A stretch of 64,000 nucleotides of DNA from Quillaja saponaria (GCA_029379385.1 CM055613.1:22541652-22605651), one strand, 5' to 3'. Shown: positions 1-11,779, counted from the first letter of the stretch. The notes: generated from the letters alone by a model not told the origin. Made by a program: numbers and translations.

Positions 1-530
1 AACTAGAAGTCAGATTATAAGAAGATTAAAATCTTGAAGAGCAAGCTCTAAGAACCCTAATTCGTGATTGAACGACACAAAAATGAGATATTTAATAGTT
101 CATGATAGAACAAGAGAAAGCTATGCCTTCTTGAAAACTTTATGTTGAATTCTAATCCCCCTTCATGAGTTCACCTTACCTCTATATATAAATAAGGGAA
201 CAAATAAAAACCCTAAAACTAATGGATTCCCAGCCCAAGTAGGGTTAGTAATCCAATTACAAATTAAAGCCCAATTAACACAAAACATAAGATAAAGTAT
301 ATAGGCTTAATTAAAAGTAATGTTTAGCCCATTAAAATTCAGCCTAGCCCTTCACACATTCTCTTGCACTTGTATCATATAAACTAGAGTTGATTCTCCT
401 TTCTTCAAGCCTATCTTTCCAATTGCCGCATTGCTTTATAAATTATAATTCTCAGCCTAGCAAGCTTGAATTAATCCTTGCATGGCTTCTTCGATTCTTT
501 TGGCTCTAGCTCGTGTTATTGGTACATCAT
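1..530 (-). mobile_element. Gypsy family A: LTR fragment plus end of pol (copy 1)
   Basis: Read on the minus strand, this stretch matches 10870-11440 and 13410-13990 almost base for base. It includes the TATA-like tract near 180-190 and the segment with CTTTCTCTTG. The LTR start (TGAAGGGCT on the minus strand) falls at 354, so 1-354 is LTR, truncated by the window edge. Positions 355-530 are the 3' end of pol, the region that in copies 2 and 3 reads on from a GPITRARAK-like tail. The match stops near 530, where the LINE begins. Ty3/gypsy assignment comes from the integrase linked to copy 3. Confidence 0.8.
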
Positions 531-559
531 CTATCCGGTGGCTGCAAGATGAAGATTGA

Positions 560-1978
560 TATAGTAAATTTTTTTCATAACCAAGTAAAAGCATAAGGAG
601 CAGGTTGGCGATTCATAGAATTAATGATGCTCTGGGTGTTTAGATTAATAACAAGGAAGATATTGAATTTGCACCAGTTGAACACTTTTCTCACTTATTC
701 TCGGTGCAAGGTACAAATATTGATCTTTCCTTTCTTAATTGCCTTCATCCTTTGGTTACTCTGGAACAAAATGAATTATTGAATAAGTTTTCTCTTGAGG
801 ATGAAATAAAAAAGGCAGTTTGGCATCTTGATAAGAATAATGCTAGGGGGCGGATGGTTTCAATGGCTTTTTCTTTGTTTATTATTGGCATATCATTAAT
901 AGTGATATGACAAGGGCTATACAATTTTTTATTTTATTTATTATTATTATTATTAATTTTTTTTTTTTACGGGGTGTAACTTATCTAAGTTTGTTGGTAG
1001 CATTGCTATTATGTTATTGCCTAAAGTGGACTCCCCTCAAAATTTCTCAAATTTAATGCCAATAAGCTTATGTAATTTCAGCTCCAAAATAATATTCCAG
1101 ATTCTAGTTAATCGTTTGAATTCAGTTATGGCTAACTTAGTGTTAGAGGAGCAAAGTAGTTTCTTGAAGGGTCTTAGCATAGTTGAAAACATTGCATTAG
1201 CACAAGAATCATGTCATGGTCTATATAAAATGAATACAGGGGGGAATGTTATTTTAAAGCTTGATATGACGAAGGTATATGACCAGGTAAACTGGTTCTT
1301 CCTTATTTCAGTACTTCATAAATTTGGCTTCTTCGAGTATTGGATAGATTTAATTTAGCGCATGATTTCTAGCCCTTGGTACTCAGTGATAGTTAATGGT
1401 AAGAGTACAGGTTTTTTCAAGTCCTCAAGGGGTCTCAGGCAAGGTGATCCCTTCTCTTCTATTCTTTTTATTATTGTATCAGAAGGTTAACACATTGTAT
1501 GGAAAATGAAGATGTGGACTATTTTTTTTTTCATCATTCAGGTGTTCCCAAGATTTCTCACCTTGCTTTTGCAGATGATGTTATTATTTTTCAAGTGGTA
1601 GAAAAAGATCTTGTGAAGCTCTCATGCGGTTATTAGCTGAATATAAGAGGAATTCAGTTTAGTTAGTGAACAAAACTAAGAGATGCTACATCATGAGTTC
1701 TAAGGCCTCCACTCACTGTCTTCGAATTATTAAAAGGGCAACTAGTTTCTTACATCAAAAGCTTCCTATTACTTAATTGGGATGTTTGTTATTTGTGGGG
1801 AGAAAAAAAGTTTCCTTGTTTGACAACATGATAGTGAAGATTCAGAAGCGTATTGTCTCTTGGTCTTCTAATTTACTTTTTCAAGGTGGCAGGTTAGTTC
1901 TCATTAAATATGTGCTTTCCTCTATGCTTTCATATTTACTGAGTGCATTGGATCCCCCCCAAAACTGTTTTCAATAGA
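560..1978 (+). pseudogene. LINE reverse transcriptase remnant
   Basis: Broken reverse transcriptase of the L1 type, which would copy element RNA at a nicked target. Visible motifs in order: PKVDSPQNF and PISLCN in the open stretch 1011-1358, LKLDMTKVYD carrying the first catalytic Asp, GLRQGDP at about 1431-1451, and LAFADD with the catalytic Asp pair at 1568-1579. The open stretch 1777-1977 gives the following thumb-like part (GGRLVLIKYVL). The usual APGPDG segment is shortened to a NNARG-like sequence near 840, consistent with a small deletion, and an AT-rich tract (925-970) interrupts the frame just after. Stops separate every block, so no protein could be made. Confidence 0.85.
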
Positions 1979-2285
1979 ATTGAGAAAGCTTTAGCTAATT
2001 TCTTTTGGGGTCAAAGTGATGGCAAAAGAAAGTTCCATTAGTGTTCGTGGAGTTCCATTTTGTCTTCCTAAAGAGGAAGGTGGTCTTGGATTAAGGTCCT
2101 TATTTGATGTTTGTTTAGCCATTTCTTAGAAACTATGGTTTATTTTTTGTAAAGGGAAATCTTTGTAGGCTCGCTTTATGCTTGCCAAACATTGTAAGAA
2201 AATGCATACTATTATGGCTCAACTTACTAATGCTTCCCCAATGTAGAGATGCCTTGCATTAGGGTGAATTTTTGCTTAACCGTTT

Positions 2286-3560
2286 TTGTTTTGGATTGTT
2301 GGGAAAGGGCATATTAATTTGTGGTATGATAAATGGTGTGATATTGGCCCCTTTTACCTCTTAATGGATGATATTCCAAGAGCTTTTACTGATTGGAGGG
2401 TGGCTAACTTTTCTACTTTAACTAGTGAGGAACGTTCCTTGTTGCCTTCTTTGGCTTTGCAAAATTTAATTGGCCTTCATTTATCTTTTGATATGGATGA
2501 TTATCTTATATGGGTTTAATGATAAGGCATGAGTTTTCTCTACTTTTTCAGCTTCGAAGGTGATTAAAGCTAGAGGAATAATAAGACTGAGTTTTAACCA
2601 TATGTGATTACCTTTACTATCTATGAAAATTTTTGTTTTTGTATGAAAACTTTGGAATGGGCACTTTGTTATTGATAATACTATTGTGCGTTTTCAGTAT
2701 AACAATTGTATCTAGATGTAGATGTTGCCGTTCATAGTAGTGTTGAGACTATTCAACATTTGTTTATCTCTTTTCAAACTTGCAAGGGAAGTTTGGTCTT
2801 TTTTCATGTCCATTTTTGACATGCAGTTTGAAGATCTTTAGGTTCGTGAAATGTTTTACTATTGGTAGAGGCAAGGAAGTACATATTTGGCAGGTTATTT
2901 GAAATATTTTACAGTTTGCTTGATTGTATTGAATATAGAAATCTAGACTTATGATTTTGAAAATATTCCCATAAACTCACTTTATATTATTCGCCAAGTG
3001 TGGAAAGTAATAGGTCTTATTCTCGGCTCTTTAAAAGGAAAGCTAAAGTGTCATTTTAAGGATGCATACCAACTTAGATTCTTCCCTTTTAGACTTCCAA
3101 TGAGATTGAGTTTGAATCAAATCAGGATTCTTAGATGGCAGCACCCTCCTAGCTTTTTTTTTAAGCTTAATTGTGATGGTTGCTCTTGAGGCAATCCCAG
3201 GGAGGCTGCCACGAGAGATATTCTAAGATTTAACATAGGTAAAAGCATTTAGACTTATGGTTCTTTCTTGTGCAATCAAACAAATATGGTAGGCTGAATT
3301 TAAGGCACTCTACAAAGGATTGATGCATTATGTAACTAGAGGAATTCATAATGTTATTGTGAATTCAGATTCGATAGCTCTTGTTCAATATGTAAATAGT
3401 AAAACTTCTCCACTTTGGACACTTTATGGTAAAGTTAGAGAGGTAATGCATTTGTTGGAAGAATATAATATGCAAGTTTTACATTACTTTCAAGAGGTAT
3501 TTCGTGATTGACTTTTTGACAAATCATGCTTGTAATAAAAAGGAGTTGTTCTTTCGGTGC
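2286..3560 (+). pseudogene. LINE C-terminal region with RNase H remnant
   Basis: Positions 2286-2519 give the tryptophan-rich linker seen after RT in plant L1 elements (GHINLWYDKWC). Positions 2998-3189 reach an RNase H start, with KLNCDG containing the first catalytic Asp at 3175-3177. Positions 3320-3511 give the later RNase H part (VNSDSIALVQYV), whose second Asp is in NSDS. This non-viral type of RNase H is common in plant L1 elements. The frame is broken at least four times. The product is inferred from motif order only. Confidence 0.7.
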
Positions 3561-3885
3561 TTTTCCAGGTAGCTTTCGGAGTTTGCTAGATGATTTCTAA
3601 ATCTTGAGAAGGTGAACACCTTATATCAGCCATGTCCGTTGAATTTGTTTATTGCTGTTAGTTATGTTTAGTTTAGAAAAGGATGATATGCTATCTTGGT
3701 TTTTATTTTAAGTTTAGCTTGTTTTGTGTAATGGGGATAGTATCCAATGTTTATTGCTTTGGTTTTAGTTTCTATTTTATTTTGTAGAGGCACAAATTAT
3801 ACTCTGGTCTATTTTTTAATAATACAATTTTAAGAGCAGTCTCAGGTCTAAATAAGTTTAGGATAAAAAAACAAAAAAAATAGAT

Positions 3886-4452
3886 TGATTAGGAATCTTT
3901 AATTTAGTTTGGAAAAGTGAATTAAGGGTTAGCCTTTGAATAATATAACACTTGTTTAAATTCATTCACATGATTGTTTGAATTTGATTGTGTATAGGAT
4001 GGGAATATACCTATATGCTTTGTGTAGCCAATTTAGGTCTAATCTTAATGAGTCTTGCTTGACTTAAATTCTCATAGGAATATAGTGAATTGGTTAAGTG
4101 AGATATATATTTATAAAACATAGCAATATGCTTATAATTGAATTAGAAACATAGGTTAACAATTCTATACCATAACTAAGCGTGATAAGATAATAATAAG
4201 TCAAGTAAGTGTTGAGAAAAATTGTAATTCTAGGCCTTTATCCATTGAATTCTTAAGTTTAATTTGTAATTAGTTAGATTTAGTTTAAATTAGTTTTTTC
4301 TATCATAATTCAGTTTGTTTGAATAAAATTAGGATTGTATTAATTCTAATACTTAGCTAGAGAATAATGATAATTCCTCGTGGAAACGATACTTTACTTA
4401 TTCTATATTACTTGAGGACAATATGTGTGCTTGCATAGGTAAATCCGTGTCA
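3886..4452 (+). repeat. Gypsy family B 5' LTR, 5'-truncated
   Basis: Closely similar to the reverse complement of 55262-55760, and placed directly before a primer-binding site. Only the downstream half of the LTR survives; the start seen in the other copies (TGATRACYCTTGGAAATAG) is absent here because the LINE lies against it. It contains TTGGGAATATACC-like and GATAAGATAATAATAAGTCAAGTAAG blocks shared with the inverted copy. LTR end placed at CA (4451-4452). Confidence 0.75.
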
Positions 4453-4458
4453 AGTTTT

Positions 4459-4472
4459 TGGCGACAGTTGCC
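4459..4472 (+). promoter_or_regulatory. Primer-binding site, Athila/Tat type (degenerate)
   Basis: The sequence TTTTTGGCGACAGTTGCC directly after the LTR end resembles the TTTTTGGCGCCGTTGCC start that marks Athila/Tat gypsy elements, where reverse transcription is primed by a tRNA. Two to three changes are visible, so it is decayed. Confidence 0.7.
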
Positions 4473-4683
4473 AAGGAATTGTTTTACTTATTCTAATTAA
4501 TATTAATACTAAGCAATCTTAATTTTACTTCAAACTATTTACTTTGTATTTTTATTTATTTCTTTTATCTTTTCAATTTTATTTTGTTGTTTATTTTGTG
4601 AGGTATTCTAAAGATGTATACTCAATATTTTCACCTCACTTGTTTCACTTAATGTGACTTAGAATCATTCCAAGATGCTTGGG

Positions 4684-5376
4684 AGAGGTTTAACTATCTT
4701 CTAAGAATGTGTCGAACTCATAACCTACCACAATGGCTTTAACTCTATATATTTTTCAATGGTTTGTGTGAGAGGACACGAAGATTAGTTAATAGGCAAG
4801 TTGCTGGAGACTTCATGAATCTAAGTGTGGACAAGGCTTGTGAGTTGTTGGAGACCTTGGTCAAGCCCCTCATACTCATGAATGTGTCTATATCAAGTGA
4901 GAATGAGCCCACACCAAGTAGGAGCCTACAGAGATATTTCAAGAATGGGTACAACATTCCTTTCCTCCATTTATTCAATTTTTAGAAGTAGAATCACATG
5001 AGAAAATTCATAGGTGCCCAACCTATTAAGCATAATTTGGTCAAGAAAGAAGAACCACATGATGAAATCTATGTTGACCAAATTATTGAGCCTCAATTGG
5101 TTATTGAAGAAGACTCTCATTAAGAAAAACCACAACCTCTTAAGCCTAACATAGCCACTGAATTTTACATATATGAAGATCCTATGTGGCCAACTCCTCT
5201 ACCACCTTCTTTAGCATCATTCCTCTTCCAATACCAAGCAAGATTTTCAAAGCCAAGTAATATTGAGTGCATAATCCAATCATTTCAATATATTGCCAAG
5301 CTTGAGGGCGTATTGAATCAAGACTCATACACAGTGTTATATGACACTTACTTTAGGCAGAAGCTACTCATTTAGG
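4684..5376 (+). pseudogene. Gypsy gag remnant (Athila/Tat-like)
   Basis: The retrotransposon gag domain is recognisable: WERFNYLLRMCRTHNLPQWL followed, after a stop, by FFNGL and then the open stretch 4764-4985 (VNRQVAGDFMNLSVDKACELLE). The pattern W-RF-LL-CP-H-LP-W then FYNGL then a small-residue patch then A-ELLE is that of Ty3/gypsy gag capsid. A second open stretch, 5184-5375 (63 residues), follows in a plausible continuation, but I do not recognise it. There are stops at about 4740, 4983 and 5121. No protease, RT or integrase follows before the 3' LTR, so most of pol is missing from this copy. Confidence 0.7.
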
Positions 5377-7057
5377 AGTACTATTTCAATAGTAAAGTCG
5401 ATGACTATAAATCAAGCACTTCTTAAGAGGCAAACCAATTTTCTAAATTTTTGTCTTTTCTTTTATTGATTTATTTATTTATTTATGTTTTTGTTCTTAT
5501 TAAGTTTTGTTTAGTTTTTTTTTTTTTTTTAGAAAGCATATCATTTTTTACCTCTTTCTAACTTAGAAGTACCCATGATAACAAGGACAAGGATTCATGT
5601 TCTCACCACCTTGCTTCATTAATAAAATGAGGTTTTTTTTTTTTTTTTTTTTTTTAATCCTTAATCCTTCTTTTATTTATTTATTATTATTAAGTTTAGA
5701 GTTTGTCTTAAGTTTAGGGAGAGGGTTTTATTGGTGTACTTGTTGTTTTTAGTCTTTTGCTTGAGATGTCTTATGCTTTTTCGATGATTTCACTATCCAA
5801 TGATAATATTGTGGTGAACTGTGATTTTGGTTTTTGGGAAATTATGGGCATGATGTGAGTTTATGTTAAATTCTTATGTCAGTAACATTGTTACGATGTG
5901 ATTTCCAAAATAAATGCAGTTGATCTTTTTCTTAGACTTGATATACTTATTTAGAGACAATTTATGTTTATAAAGTACATGTTTAGTTTAAAATCTTGGA
6001 ATTTCTTAAATTTTCTCTTAAGGTGAAATCCTAGACAATACTGAATTAAGGACATGATTTAGGCCCTCTTTGAATCGTTTAAGCTTTTCATGCCAACCTT
6101 GATATACATGTTATCCCTAGTATACCCCTTTGAGCTTATTTGACCTGTTTTTGTCCAACCATATTAATTTTTCCCCAAGCCTATTTTATTTCCTTTTGCA
6201 CCCTTCACTTTTAAGTATATTGAATTTTCTAGGAAGCTTACAGAGTTATATGATGAAAAAAAAGAGTGAAAGGGTGGAGATAAAAAAGAAGAAAAATGAG
6301 GAGTTTATTTGTATTCCATGTTCACCCCCATTTTCATAATAGATTGAAATAAGTTATGGCGTGTCTCATGGAGTTGTTAGGAAGCGAATGTGTGCTTTAA
6401 GTATGAAGGAAGTTTTCCATACCATGTGCTCTTAGTTGTAACATTGAGGTCATGTTAATTTTAAGTTTAAGGGTCTGAGAATTCTTTCGAATTATGATCA
6501 AAATAAAAAAATAGGAAGGAATGGAAAAAAAAAAAAAAAAAAGTTTGAATGTGTGGGTAAAAGAGAAGTGGAAACAAATAGGCGTGTTGGGATGTGAAGA
6601 AAGTTCTACAAAAGATCCTAGAATGAATAATGTGCTTAGGGTGATTTTGAGCATTATAATATCCTGTATCATACCTTTATCCTAACCTAAAATTACAAGC
6701 TTACAAAGTCCTAATGATCATTGACCGAGTGTAGTCTATATTAGTGGAGAGAGAGAAAAGCAAACCTATGGGATTTGAATGCTAACCTTTATTTTTCATA
6801 GACATAAACTAATCTGGATTGCATTAAAATTCTAGTTAAAGAGATCATGCACACACACACACATGAAAATCTATTTGAGAATGAAACTAATGCTTGAATT
6901 GAATTAAAAATTTGTAACTATGATTTTCCCTAAGTCAATAGTTTTAAAACAATATATTTAAGGATACTTTGAATACATTGATATAGTGTGATTCATCTCT
7001 TGCTTGTCGTATTCGTTTGTGTTTTTGTTCTACTTTTGCTTAAGGACTAACAAAACT
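5377..7057 (+). other. Non-coding internal region of gypsy family B
   Basis: No credible gene. From about 5690 to 6130 it matches the minus strand of 51620-52420 (shared blocks include TTTAGTCTTTT, GTAACATTGTTA and TTATTTAGAGACAATTTATGTT), so it is a real part of the element and not host DNA. It contains T-tracts (5517-5531, 5632-5655), an A-tract near 6525-6542 and a short (CA)n at 6848-6863. Open stretches at 6130-6339 and 6397-6672 are low-complexity shadows. Confidence 0.6.
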
Positions 7058-7072
7058 TTAAGTTTGGAGGAG
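7058..7072 (+). promoter_or_regulatory. Polypurine tract of gypsy family B
   Basis: TTAAGTTTGGAGGAG sits immediately before the 3' LTR start TGATAACCCTTGG at 7073. AAGTTTGGGGGAG-like tracts are typical plus-strand primers of Athila/Tat elements. Confidence 0.7.
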
Positions 7073-8015
7073 TGATAACCCTTGGAAATAGAGTAATTTT
7101 ACATCCATTTACTCATATTATTTTAGCTATGTTCTAGAGTTTTAATTGGTTTTTGCTTAATTTTTAGTCAAATCCTAGTTAAAGTCCTTATTGTATTAGG
7201 ATGATGAATCCTAGTTGATTTAGGTTTCGATTAGGTGTTTAATATGTCTTAATTTCATTGATTCCTATTAGTTGTTTTGAGTATGATTTTGTGCTAATGA
7301 ACTTATAAATGTTTATTTTATGATTTTAGGTGTTTTATTGAAGTGAATGTAACATTTGTTGGATAAATGGGCCACATTTAGCACAAAAAGAGTAAATAGG
7401 AAGTCAAAAGAGCACTAAATGAAGATGGCTCAAATTGATGCACCACCCAGGGCCTTATGTGTCACGAAAGCCCTATATAATATTATGCAGGATATTATCT
7501 CTAACCACTCCATGGAATCCAAACACTTCAGGAATTAATGGATATATATATTAAAGGATAAATTTACTAATGGATAAACTTCCTAATTAGATTTGTGTGA
7601 GGTGTTTTACGGAAGTGAATGAACATTTATTGGATAAATGAGCCACATTTAGCACAAACGGAGTAAAAGAGGAAGTCAAAAGAACAATGAAGATGGGCTC
7701 GATTGGTGCACGACCTAGGGCCTTGTGAGTCATGAAAGCCCGTATAATATTATGCAGGAATTAATCTCTAACCATTCCATAGAATCTAAACACTTCAGGA
7801 ATTAATGGATATATATATATATATATATATATTAAAGGATATATATACTAATGGAGAAACATTAATGATAAACTTCCTAATTAGATTTGTATAAGGAATA
7901 CAAGCTGATCTTGTATTTGGACATTCTTTGAAGACAAATTAGGAATTCCAATTCAAGAAAAGTCCCAGCTAACTAGAGACTCCAATCCAAGAAGTACCTT
8001 TAGGAGAAAAACTAT
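7073..8015 (+). repeat. Gypsy family B 3' LTR, truncated, with internal duplication
   Basis: It starts TGATAACCCTTGGAAATAG and matches the minus strand of 56381 downward (shared: TTTAGCTATGTTCTAGAGTTTTA). It does not reach the LTR end seen at 4452: RTE LINE sequence takes over near 8016. The middle is a tandem duplication (separate entry). The LTR would normally carry the promoter, but nothing shows activity here. Confidence 0.75.
7329..7893 (+). repeat. Two-copy tandem duplication inside the LTR
   Basis: Unit 1 is 7329-7600 and unit 2 is 7601-7893. Both begin GGTGTTTTA and end near CTTCCTAATTAGATTTGT. Both contain GGATAAATG-GCCACATTTAGCACAAA and CACTTCAGGAATTAATGGATATATAT. Unit 2 is longer mainly through a (TA)n expansion at 7809-7832 and an extra copy of ACTAATGGA-AAAC. 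Confidence 0.9.
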
Positions 8016-8021
8016 TTATTG

Positions 8022-8570
8022 GTGCAAATGTGAACGGATCACGTGAGAAGTACTAACGAGGGTTTTTAAAGAGTACATAGGGGTTATGGTTATAGAGATA
8101 AAAATGAGGGTGCAGAGTCTATATTATATTTTGCAGTTATGTACGACTTGATTTTAGCTAACACGTTCTTTAAGAAACAAGTCACACTTAGTCACCTTTA
8201 GTAGCGGGCCGAATGAGAGCCAAATAGATTTTGTTTTGACTAGGAGGATTGATATAGTGATTTGTAATGATTGTAAAGTTATGCCCAGCGAGTGTTTAGT
8301 ATCTCAACACAAACTTATTGTTGTGGATGTTGGTGTTAAGTGTTGGAAGCAAAAACATAGAATTAATAGGTGTAATAGGACTAGATGGTGGAATTTGAAT
8401 GGAGGAAAGATGGCTCTTTTTAAAGAAAATGTTACAGGGTGATCCATGAAGGGTGGAAGGTGAGCCTAATATGATTTGGGATGAGATGACAATTCGTATC
8501 AAGAATGCCGCTAGAAATGTGTTAAAAGAAAGTAGAGAACATGGACCTTCTAAGGTGACATGGTAGTGGA
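8022..8570 (+). pseudogene. RTE LINE endonuclease remnant
   Basis: C-terminal half of an apurinic-type endonuclease, which nicks the target for priming. Frame-shifted translation reads IGANVNGS, then YDLILANTFFKKQ, then QIDFVLTRRIDIVICNDCKV and SQHKLIVVDV. The last two blocks correspond to the QIDFVL and S-H-LLV motifs near the end of this fold; the final catalytic His is in SQHK. The open stretch 8236-8442 carries most of it. Stops lie before and after. Confidence 0.75.
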
Positions 8571-9895
8571 ATGAAGAAGTTCAATAAGCTATTAAAGTTA
8601 AAAAAGAGTGTTATAAAAAATTATTTGAGTGTAAAAATGAAGATAATTATAAGTGTTTTAGACAAGCTAGAAAAGATGCTAAGAAAGTCGTTAGGGAAGC
8701 TAAAGGCAAGGCTTATGAAGGACTTTATCAAAAAGTTAGAGACAAAGGATGGAGAGAAGGATATTTATAGGATTGCTAAGCAAAGGGAAAGACGAACTAA
8801 GGACTTAAATCGTATTAAGTGCATTAAGGATGAGGTTGATAGGGTTTTAATTAAGGAAGACAAGATTAATGAGAGATGGCGAACTTATTTCGATACTTTA
8901 TTTAATAAAGATTCAATAGGTGATATTGGAGGCCTTGATGGCGCATTTGATGATACAAACCGCCAATTTGTTGGTCAGATGAAGAACGGTAATACAATGG
9001 GCCCAAATGATATACCAATAGAAGTTTGGAGATGCCTAGGGGATATTGGAGTAATGGCTTACAAATTTTTTTAACAAGATTGTAGTAACCAAGAAAATGC
9101 CTGATGAATGGAGGAAGAGTATGTTGATCCCTATTTACAAGTATAAAGGAGATATTCAAAGTTGTAGAAATTATCGGGGAATAAAACTTAAAAGTCATAC
9201 AATGAAGCTATGGGAGAGAATGATTGACTGTAGGCTTAGGTATGAGACTCTAGTTTCTAAGAATCAATTTAGTTTTATGCAGGGAAGATTTACAATGGAG
9301 GCCACTCTTTTGCTTAGGAGATTAATGGAGAAATATAGAGAAAAGAAAAAGGATCTTTCGCATAGCCTTTATTGATTTAGAAAAAGCGTATGATAAAGTG
9401 CTAAGACAAGTCTTGTGGTAGGTACTTGAGAAGAAGAAGGTCCCAACTAAATATGTAGAACTTCTTAAAGCTATGTATGCAAGAGTAATGACTAGGGTGT
9501 AGACCGTAGATGGTATGATTGGAGAGTTCCCAATCATGATTAGGTGTTCACCAAGGTTCATCCTTAAGCCCTTACTTATTTGCTTTAGTCATGGATGAAC
9601 TTACCTATAATATTCAAGATAGGGCTCCGTGGTGCATGCTGCTTGCCGATAATATCGTGTTGGTAGACGAAACTAGAGAAGGGTTAAATTCCAAACTAGA
9701 AATGTGGAGGAACGCGTTAGAATCTAAAGGCCTTAGATTGAGTCAAACAAAAACTGAGTATATGGAATGCGATTTTAGTAAAACTAGAGGAGACCTGAAT
9801 GAAATAATTTTGGATGGTCAGAAAATTCCTACAAAGGACGTGTTTAAGTATTTAGGTCATTTATACAAAAAGATGGCGTAATTGAACATGATGTA
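8571..9895 (+). pseudogene. RTE LINE reverse transcriptase remnant
   Basis: Open stretches 8571-9074, 9097-9375 and 9591-9881 in shifting frames give RT from the N-terminal extension (KERRTKDLNRIKCIKDE) through NTMGPNDIPIEVWRCL, MPDEWRKSMLIPIYKYKGD, CRNYRGIKL, and an IDLEKAYDKV block at about 9370-9400 that keeps the first catalytic Asp. The catalytic pair is altered: where FADD is expected the sequence reads LADN (9642-9653), so the second Asp is Asn. The thumb part KTEYMECDFS follows. Frameshifts at about 9076 and 9375 and the Asn change make it inactive. Confidence 0.85.
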
Positions 9896-10445
9896 AACCA
9901 TAAGATCAAGGAAGGGTAGGCGAAGTGGTGAAATGCTTAAAGAGTTTTATGTGATCCTAAAATCCCGAATAGATTGAAAGAAAAATTTTACAAGATGGCA
10001 GTGAGACCAGCTGATGCTATAAGGTACCTAATGTTGGGCAGTTAAGAAGTAACACTCATATAAGATAGGAATAGCCGAAATGAGAACATTGAGATGGATG
10101 AGCGGACATACAAGAAAGAATAGAATAAGGAATGAGCAAATCAGTAAGAAGGTGGAAGTAGCACCTATTGAAGAGAAAATGAGGGAGAATCACCTACGTT
10201 AGTTTAGACATATCTAACATCGGCCAATAAACGCAATAGTTAAGAAAGGTGACTTGGTACAGATGTTAGGTGTTAGACGTGGTAGGGGGAGACCGAAACT
10301 TATATGGGAGGCAGTCCATCGAGAAAGATATGGTTGCTCTAGGGATTATTGAAAATGTTATCTAGAATCGATGAGAATGGAGGAAATAGATTCATATAGC
10401 CGACCCCAACTAGTTTATGACTTAAGGCTTAGTTGAGTTGAGTTG
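9896..10445 (+). repeat. RTE LINE 3' segment (copy 1 of a direct repeat)
   Basis: Encodes the RTE C-terminal tail ([39 protein letters not shown]) followed by the 3' untranslated end. It matches 14540-15065 in the same orientation over about 530 bp with scattered differences, so the two are separate insertions of one family and not a local duplication. Confidence 0.85.
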
Positions 10446-10455
10446 AGTTAAGTTG

Positions 10456-10826
10456 AGTTGTGATCTATGATCAATGTCAAATCCCCACGATGAATATCTT
10501 GCTTTTTGTTAATAGTTTTCTCTATTAATAGTTTGCATACATGATTTTACTTTCAAAGTTACTCTCAAATTCAACACATTTTACCTCGCTTTTTGGGTTT
10601 AAAGTGTGTATTCACTATTGTGTTTATCATTTTCATGTATTCATATAAATCAATGCAGTCTCAACAAAATTTAAAGCAATTTATAGAATTACATAATCAC
10701 ATAATCACATAATGAATATAGAGGACAAAAGAATTTTGGTAAAAATGTCTACCAAATTGGCATGCTATCCTTTCAATTTCAATCACCTATGTGAATTAAG
10801 TCTAGGCTGTAAATTAATTTAGTTCT
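10456..10826. other. Unassigned spacer
   Basis: About 370 bp of AT-rich sequence between the RTE tail and the family A repeat. No open frame with recognisable motifs. The short words ATCACATAATCACATAATGA near 10697 form a small direct repeat. Confidence 0.5.
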
Positions 10827-11484
10827 GATGAGATCATAGAGGACAAACATTCAATGAGCCTTTATATGTTCCTGATGGACCAAATAACATGAACTAGAGC
10901 CAAAAGAATCAAAGAAGCAATGCAAGGATTAGTTCAAGCTTGTTGGGCCCAGAATAATGATTTGCAGAGCAATGCGACAATTAGAAAGATAGGCTTGAAG
11001 GAAGGGGAATCAACTTTAGTTCATGTGATATAAGTACAAGAAAATGCGTGAAGGGCTTGGGTTGAATTTTAATGGGCTGAACATTACTTTTAATTAAGCC
11101 TATATATTTATCTTATGTTTTGTGTTAATTAGGCTTTAATTAGGCTTTTATTTGTAATTGAATTATTAATCTTACTTGGGCTAGGAATCCATTAGTTTTA
11201 GGGGTTTGATTTGTTTTCTTATATATATAGAGGTAGGGTGAACTCATGAAGGCAAATTAGAATTCAGTATAAAGTTTTCAAGAAGGCATAGCTTTCTCTT
11301 GTTCTATCATAAACTATCTTCTGAACTTATCAAAGATCTTATCTTCATGACTTTCAATCTCGGATTAGGGTTCTTAGAGGTTGCTCTTCGAGGGTTTTAA
11401 TCTTCTTACAATCCGACTTCTAGCTTTCTTGGGGTTTTGATTCAATCTCGTGAGGTTTAAGGCATTCATTGCCAAGGGTTCACA
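10827..11484 (+). mobile_element. Gypsy family A: pol tail plus LTR (copy 2)
   Basis: The LTR proper is 11049-11484 (TGAAGGGCTT to TTCACA, 436 bp). The 222 bp in front (10827-11048) match the pol 3' end that precedes copy 3 (13375-13594), so this LTR was the 3' LTR of some earlier element as well as the 5' LTR of the one that follows. Upstream of 10827 the match ends abruptly. An LTR-internal-LTR chain sharing one LTR, or a recombination product, would explain this. Confidence 0.8.
11220..11229 (+). promoter_or_regulatory. Likely TATA box of gypsy family A LTR
   Basis: TATATATATA lies about 170 bp into the LTR, followed by a conserved AGAGGTAGGGTGAACTCAT segment in all three copies (13752 and, inverted, about 180). 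The position fits the U3/R promoter of an LTR. Activity is not shown. Confidence 0.45.
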
Positions 11485-11486
11485 TT

Positions 11487-11505
11487 AGTTAGTATCAAAA
11501 CTTTG
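11487..11505 (+). promoter_or_regulatory. Primer-binding site, initiator-Met type (degenerate)
   Basis: Two to three bases after the LTR end, GTTAGTATCAAAACTTTGG resembles TGGTATCAGAGC followed by TTTGG, the site for initiator methionine tRNA in many plant LTR elements. Several positions are changed. Confidence 0.6.
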
Positions 11506-11622
11506 GTTCTAGAAATTAGGTTCCTTTTTCATCTTTTTTTTGGCCAATTTACTTGCTTTCAGATTTCTTCCCATCCTTATTTTCCAAATTTTTCATTCAG
11601 ATTAATCTTAGTACTCCTTTTG

Positions 11623-11677
<55 letters not shown>

Positions 11678-11779
11678 TTTTTTGTTGAAACCTAAAAAAA
11701 AAAAAACCAAGTAAGTGAAACATATGAAGCTGCCTATCTCTATTCATTGTTTTTACTAATCTTGTTTGCAATAGGTCAA

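Larger units (their letters stand above)
531..3885 (+). mobile_element. L1-type LINE, degenerate
   Basis: A non-LTR retrotransposon remnant in the usual plant L1 order: RT, a C-terminal zf-RVT-like region, then RNase H, ending at an A-rich tail near 3866-3882. No endonuclease is visible, so the 5' part is missing or lost at the join with the family A LTR. Many stops and frameshifts make it dead. It abuts the truncated LTR of the next element at about 3886, so the LINE probably interrupted or replaced the start of that LTR. The exact 5' edge is uncertain by some tens of bases. Confidence 0.8.
8016..10455 (+). mobile_element. RTE-type LINE, 5'-truncated
   Basis: A non-LTR element of the RTE class. 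It begins inside the endonuclease domain, runs through RT, and ends with a plant RTE 3' end (CATATAGCCGACCCCAACTAG, then ACTTAAGGCTTAGTTGAG) and a short tandem tail of TTGAG/TTAAG units (10434-10458) instead of poly(A). The 3' 530 bases recur at 14540-15065. Target duplications could not be defined. The 5' start is set where endonuclease-like translation begins. Confidence 0.85.
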
